Origin: an uncultured Novosphingobium sp.
Lineage (GTDB): Bacteria > Pseudomonadota > Alphaproteobacteria > Sphingomonadales > Sphingomonadaceae
DNA: 7,868 bases
Direction: 5' to 3'
NCBI GenBank assembly: GCA_937860195.1
Contig: CALMBN010000059.1
Span: forward strand, 1 to 7,868
Shown here piece by piece: positions 6,188 to 7,868 of this stretch (the first letter of the stretch is position 1; each line of letters starts with the position of its first letter). The notes below the pieces were generated by a model. That model was not told the origin of the DNA, did no database searches, and was given only the letters and a program-made list of their open reading frames with translations. Position numbers and translations under genes: made by a program.

Positions 6188-7868
6188 CTATCTGGTGAAG
6201 GCCTGCGCATTGCCTGCATCGACGTTGATCATGTTGCCAGTCGATTTGCTCGATAGTTCGCTTGCGAGCCAACAGGCGGCTTCGGCGATGTCCTCGGGCA
6301 GCACGTCGCGCCCCAGCATCGAGCGCTTGCGGTAGTGCTCTTCCAGTTCCGCACCTGAATCAATGCCGTGAGTCCCGGCGCGTTCCTTGCGCCAGTCGCC
6401 GTCCCAGATCCGGCTGCCCTTGATCACTGCATCGGGGTTGACCACGTTGACCCGGATCCCGTCGGGTGCGCCCTCGAGCGCGAGGCAGCGGGCGAGGTGG
6501 TTGGCGGCGGCCTTGGCGCTGGCATAGGCCGAGGCCCCGGCAGCAGCCGCAACAGCATTCTTCGAGCCGATGAACACCACGCTGGTTCCGCCCTGATCCT
6601 TCATGCCCTTGAGCAGCGGCCAGGCGGCGCGCGCGGTGAGGAAGTAACCCTTGGCGAGGACTTCGTAGTTCCTGTCCCACAGTGCAACTGTGGTGTCTTC
6701 GATCCCGGCCGAGCTGGCGATCCCGGCATTGGCGACCAGAATATCAAGTCCACCGAATTCCCGCGCACATTCGGCGAAGGCGGCGGCGACCTGGGCTTCG
6801 TCGGTGACGTCGCAAGTCGAGGCGCGGACAGCGTCCTGGCCAAACTGCCTGACAAAGCCCGCCCGAACTTCCTCGACGGCAGTCGCATCTCGGTCGGCCA
6901 GCATCACGCAGGCGCCATCTGCCAGCAAGCGCGCCGCCGTGGCTGCGCCGATCCCTCCGGCCCCGCCGGTGACCAGCGCGATCTTTCCGGTCATCGGCCT
7001 GGGTGCGGGCATGCGCTGAAGTTTGGCTTCCTCGAGCAGCCAGTATTCGATGTCGAAGGCTTCCTGTTCGTCGAGCGCGATATAGTCGCCAATCGCCTCG
7101 GCCCCGCGCATCACGTTGATCGCATTGCCATAGAATTCGCCCGCCAGCCGCGCGGTGGTCTTGTCGGTGGCGAAAGTGATCCGGCCTACCCCGGGAACCA
7201 GCACCACGACCGGGTTGGCATCGCGCATTGCTGGCGAATTCGGCCGCTTGCAGCGTTCGAAATAGGCCGCGTAGAGCTCGCGATAGGCCGCGATCCTTTC
7301 GGCCAGATAGGCATCATCGGCCAGCCGGGCCGGATCGAGTAGCAGTGGCGCGATCTTGGTCCGCAGGAAGTGGTCGGGGCACGAGGTGCCGAGCGCAGCC
7401 AAGCGCGCCAGATCGACCGAGCCCACGAACTCCAGTGCCTCGGCATCGTCGGACCAATGGCCCAGCTTGCGCCGCGTGCCGGTCATCAGTCCGCGCAGGC
7501 GTGGCATCAGATCGGCGGCGATTGCCCTGCGGTCGGGGTTGGGCGCGACGATCTGGCCACCAAACGCAGCGCTGCCTTGCTGCTTGGCGTTGAGGTATTC
7601 CGCCGCGTCGGCGATCAGGCTGACGGTGTGTTCATAGCAGGCCTTGGCGCTGTCGGCCCAGCAGATGATCCCGTGACCAGCAAGCATCACGCCCTCAATC
7701 TGCGGGTTAGCCTGGACGTAATCGCGCAGCATCACGCCGAGGGAATAGCCCGGCCGCTTCCACGGCAGCCAACCGATCTTGCCGCTCCAGATTTCGCGGG
7801 TCGCGGCTTCACCGCCAGAGCTCGCAGCGAGCGCGATGATCGCGTCGGGGTGAACGTGATCGACATGG
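6188..7868 (-). CDS. rhaD: Bifunctional rhamnulose-1-phosphate aldolase / lactaldehyde dehydrogenase (5' end outside window)
   Basis: The N-terminal class II aldolase domain cleaves L-rhamnulose 1-phosphate to DHAP and L-lactaldehyde; the fused C-terminal short-chain dehydrogenase oxidises L-lactaldehyde to L-lactate. Both act in the cytoplasm. The frame is open to the right edge: the first full codon is 7867-7865, giving 559 visible residues and a TAG at 6190-6188. Family members run near 700 residues, so about 140 N-terminal residues are missing, including the aldolase catalytic glutamate. Aldolase zinc ligands are H4 and H6 in HVDHVHPDAI and H65 in AGHGIICW; the GWLPWKRPG stretch (32-40) is typical of this bifunctional family. 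In the SDR half (from about residue 293) the cofactor motif TGGAGGIG is at 300-307, NAG at 380-382, and the catalytic S435, Y448 and K452 (YASAK). A GTG at 7735 is an internal codon, not the start, because clear aldolase sequence continues upstream. It is the most upstream visible gene of the operon. Confidence 0.94.
   Translation of the reverse strand, partial: HVDHVHPDAIIALAASSGGEAATREIWSGKIGWLPWKRPGYSLGVMLRDYVQANPQIEGVMLAGHGIICWADSAKACYEHTVSLIADAAEYLNAKQQGSAAFGGQIVAPNPDRRAIAADLMPRLRGLMTGTRRKLGHWSDDAEALEFVGSVDLARLAALGTSCPDHFLRTKIAPLLLDPARLADDAYLAERIAAYRELYAAYFERCKRPNSPAMRDANPVVVLVPGVGRITFATDKTTARLAGEFYGNAINVMRGAEAIGDYIALDEQEAFDIEYWLLEEAKLQRMPAPRPMTGKIALVTGGAGGIGAATAARLLADGACVMLADRDATAVEEVRAGFVRQFGQDAVRASTCDVTDEAQVAAAFAECAREFGGLDILVANAGIASSAGIEDTTVALWDRNYEVLAKGYFLTARAAWPLLKGMKDQGGTSVVFIGSKNAVAAAAGASAYASAKAAANHLARCLALEGAPDGIRVNVVNPDAVIKGSRIWDGDWRKERAGTHGIDSGAELEEHYRKRSMLGRDVLPEDIAEAACWLASELSSKSTGNMINVDAGNAQAFTR

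Noticed and set aside
6368..7342. 324-codon open frame on the + strand opposite rhaD
   Set aside because: Antisense to the aldolase/SDR fusion, no domain motif in its translation, and explained by high GC lowering stop-codon frequency.
6188..7735. Start of rhaD at the GTG at 7735
   Set aside because: Forty-four further in-frame codons up to the window edge encode conserved aldolase sequence with the zinc-binding HVDHVHPD motif, so the gene is longer and its start lies outside.
1..7868. Mobile element, CRISPR array, toxin-antitoxin or phage-defence system
   Set aside because: I saw no transposase, integrase, direct-repeat array or small paired genes; the full length is filled by metabolic genes with uniform composition.

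Overview
The window is a GC-rich (roughly 60-65% by eye) alphaproteobacterial segment. It most resembles a sphingomonad (Sphingomonas/Novosphingobium-like): its large secreted rhamnosidase belongs to GH106, the family founded on the Sphingomonas paucimobilis enzyme, and the genes are closely packed and GC-rich. This taxonomic guess is inference; no marker gene is present.

Layout. Positions 3-479 (+ strand) hold the last 158 codons of pobA, 4-hydroxybenzoate 3-monooxygenase, cut by the left edge. A 57-bp gap (480-536) contains one strong GC hairpin. Everything else is on the minus strand and reads right to left as one tight block: rhaD (bifunctional rhamnulose-1-phosphate aldolase / lactaldehyde dehydrogenase, 5' end cut by the right edge), 24 bp, a secreted acetyl-esterase-like alpha/beta hydrolase, an ATGA stop/start overlap, rhaI (L-rhamnose isomerase), 27 bp, and a secreted GH106 alpha-L-rhamnosidase of about 1129 residues. 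The block converges on pobA and ends at the hairpin, which has a short T-run in the minus-strand sense.

How the genes work together. The two signal-peptide proteins (esterase and GH106) probably strip acyl groups and terminal alpha-L-rhamnose from plant-derived rhamnosides outside the cytoplasm. RhaI then isomerises L-rhamnose to L-rhamnulose. RhaD splits rhamnulose 1-phosphate into DHAP and L-lactaldehyde, and its fused short-chain dehydrogenase domain oxidises the aldehyde to L-lactate. The kinase step (RhaB), the transporter and any regulator are not in the window and would be expected upstream of rhaD, beyond the right edge. There is no mobile element, CRISPR array, tRNA or rRNA, and no gene-free stretch longer than 57 bp. 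I see a well-formed catabolic operon rather than a wholly unknown system. The most interesting points are the esterase translationally coupled to rhaI and the neighbouring aromatic-degradation gene, which together suggest use of acylated or phenolic rhamnosides.
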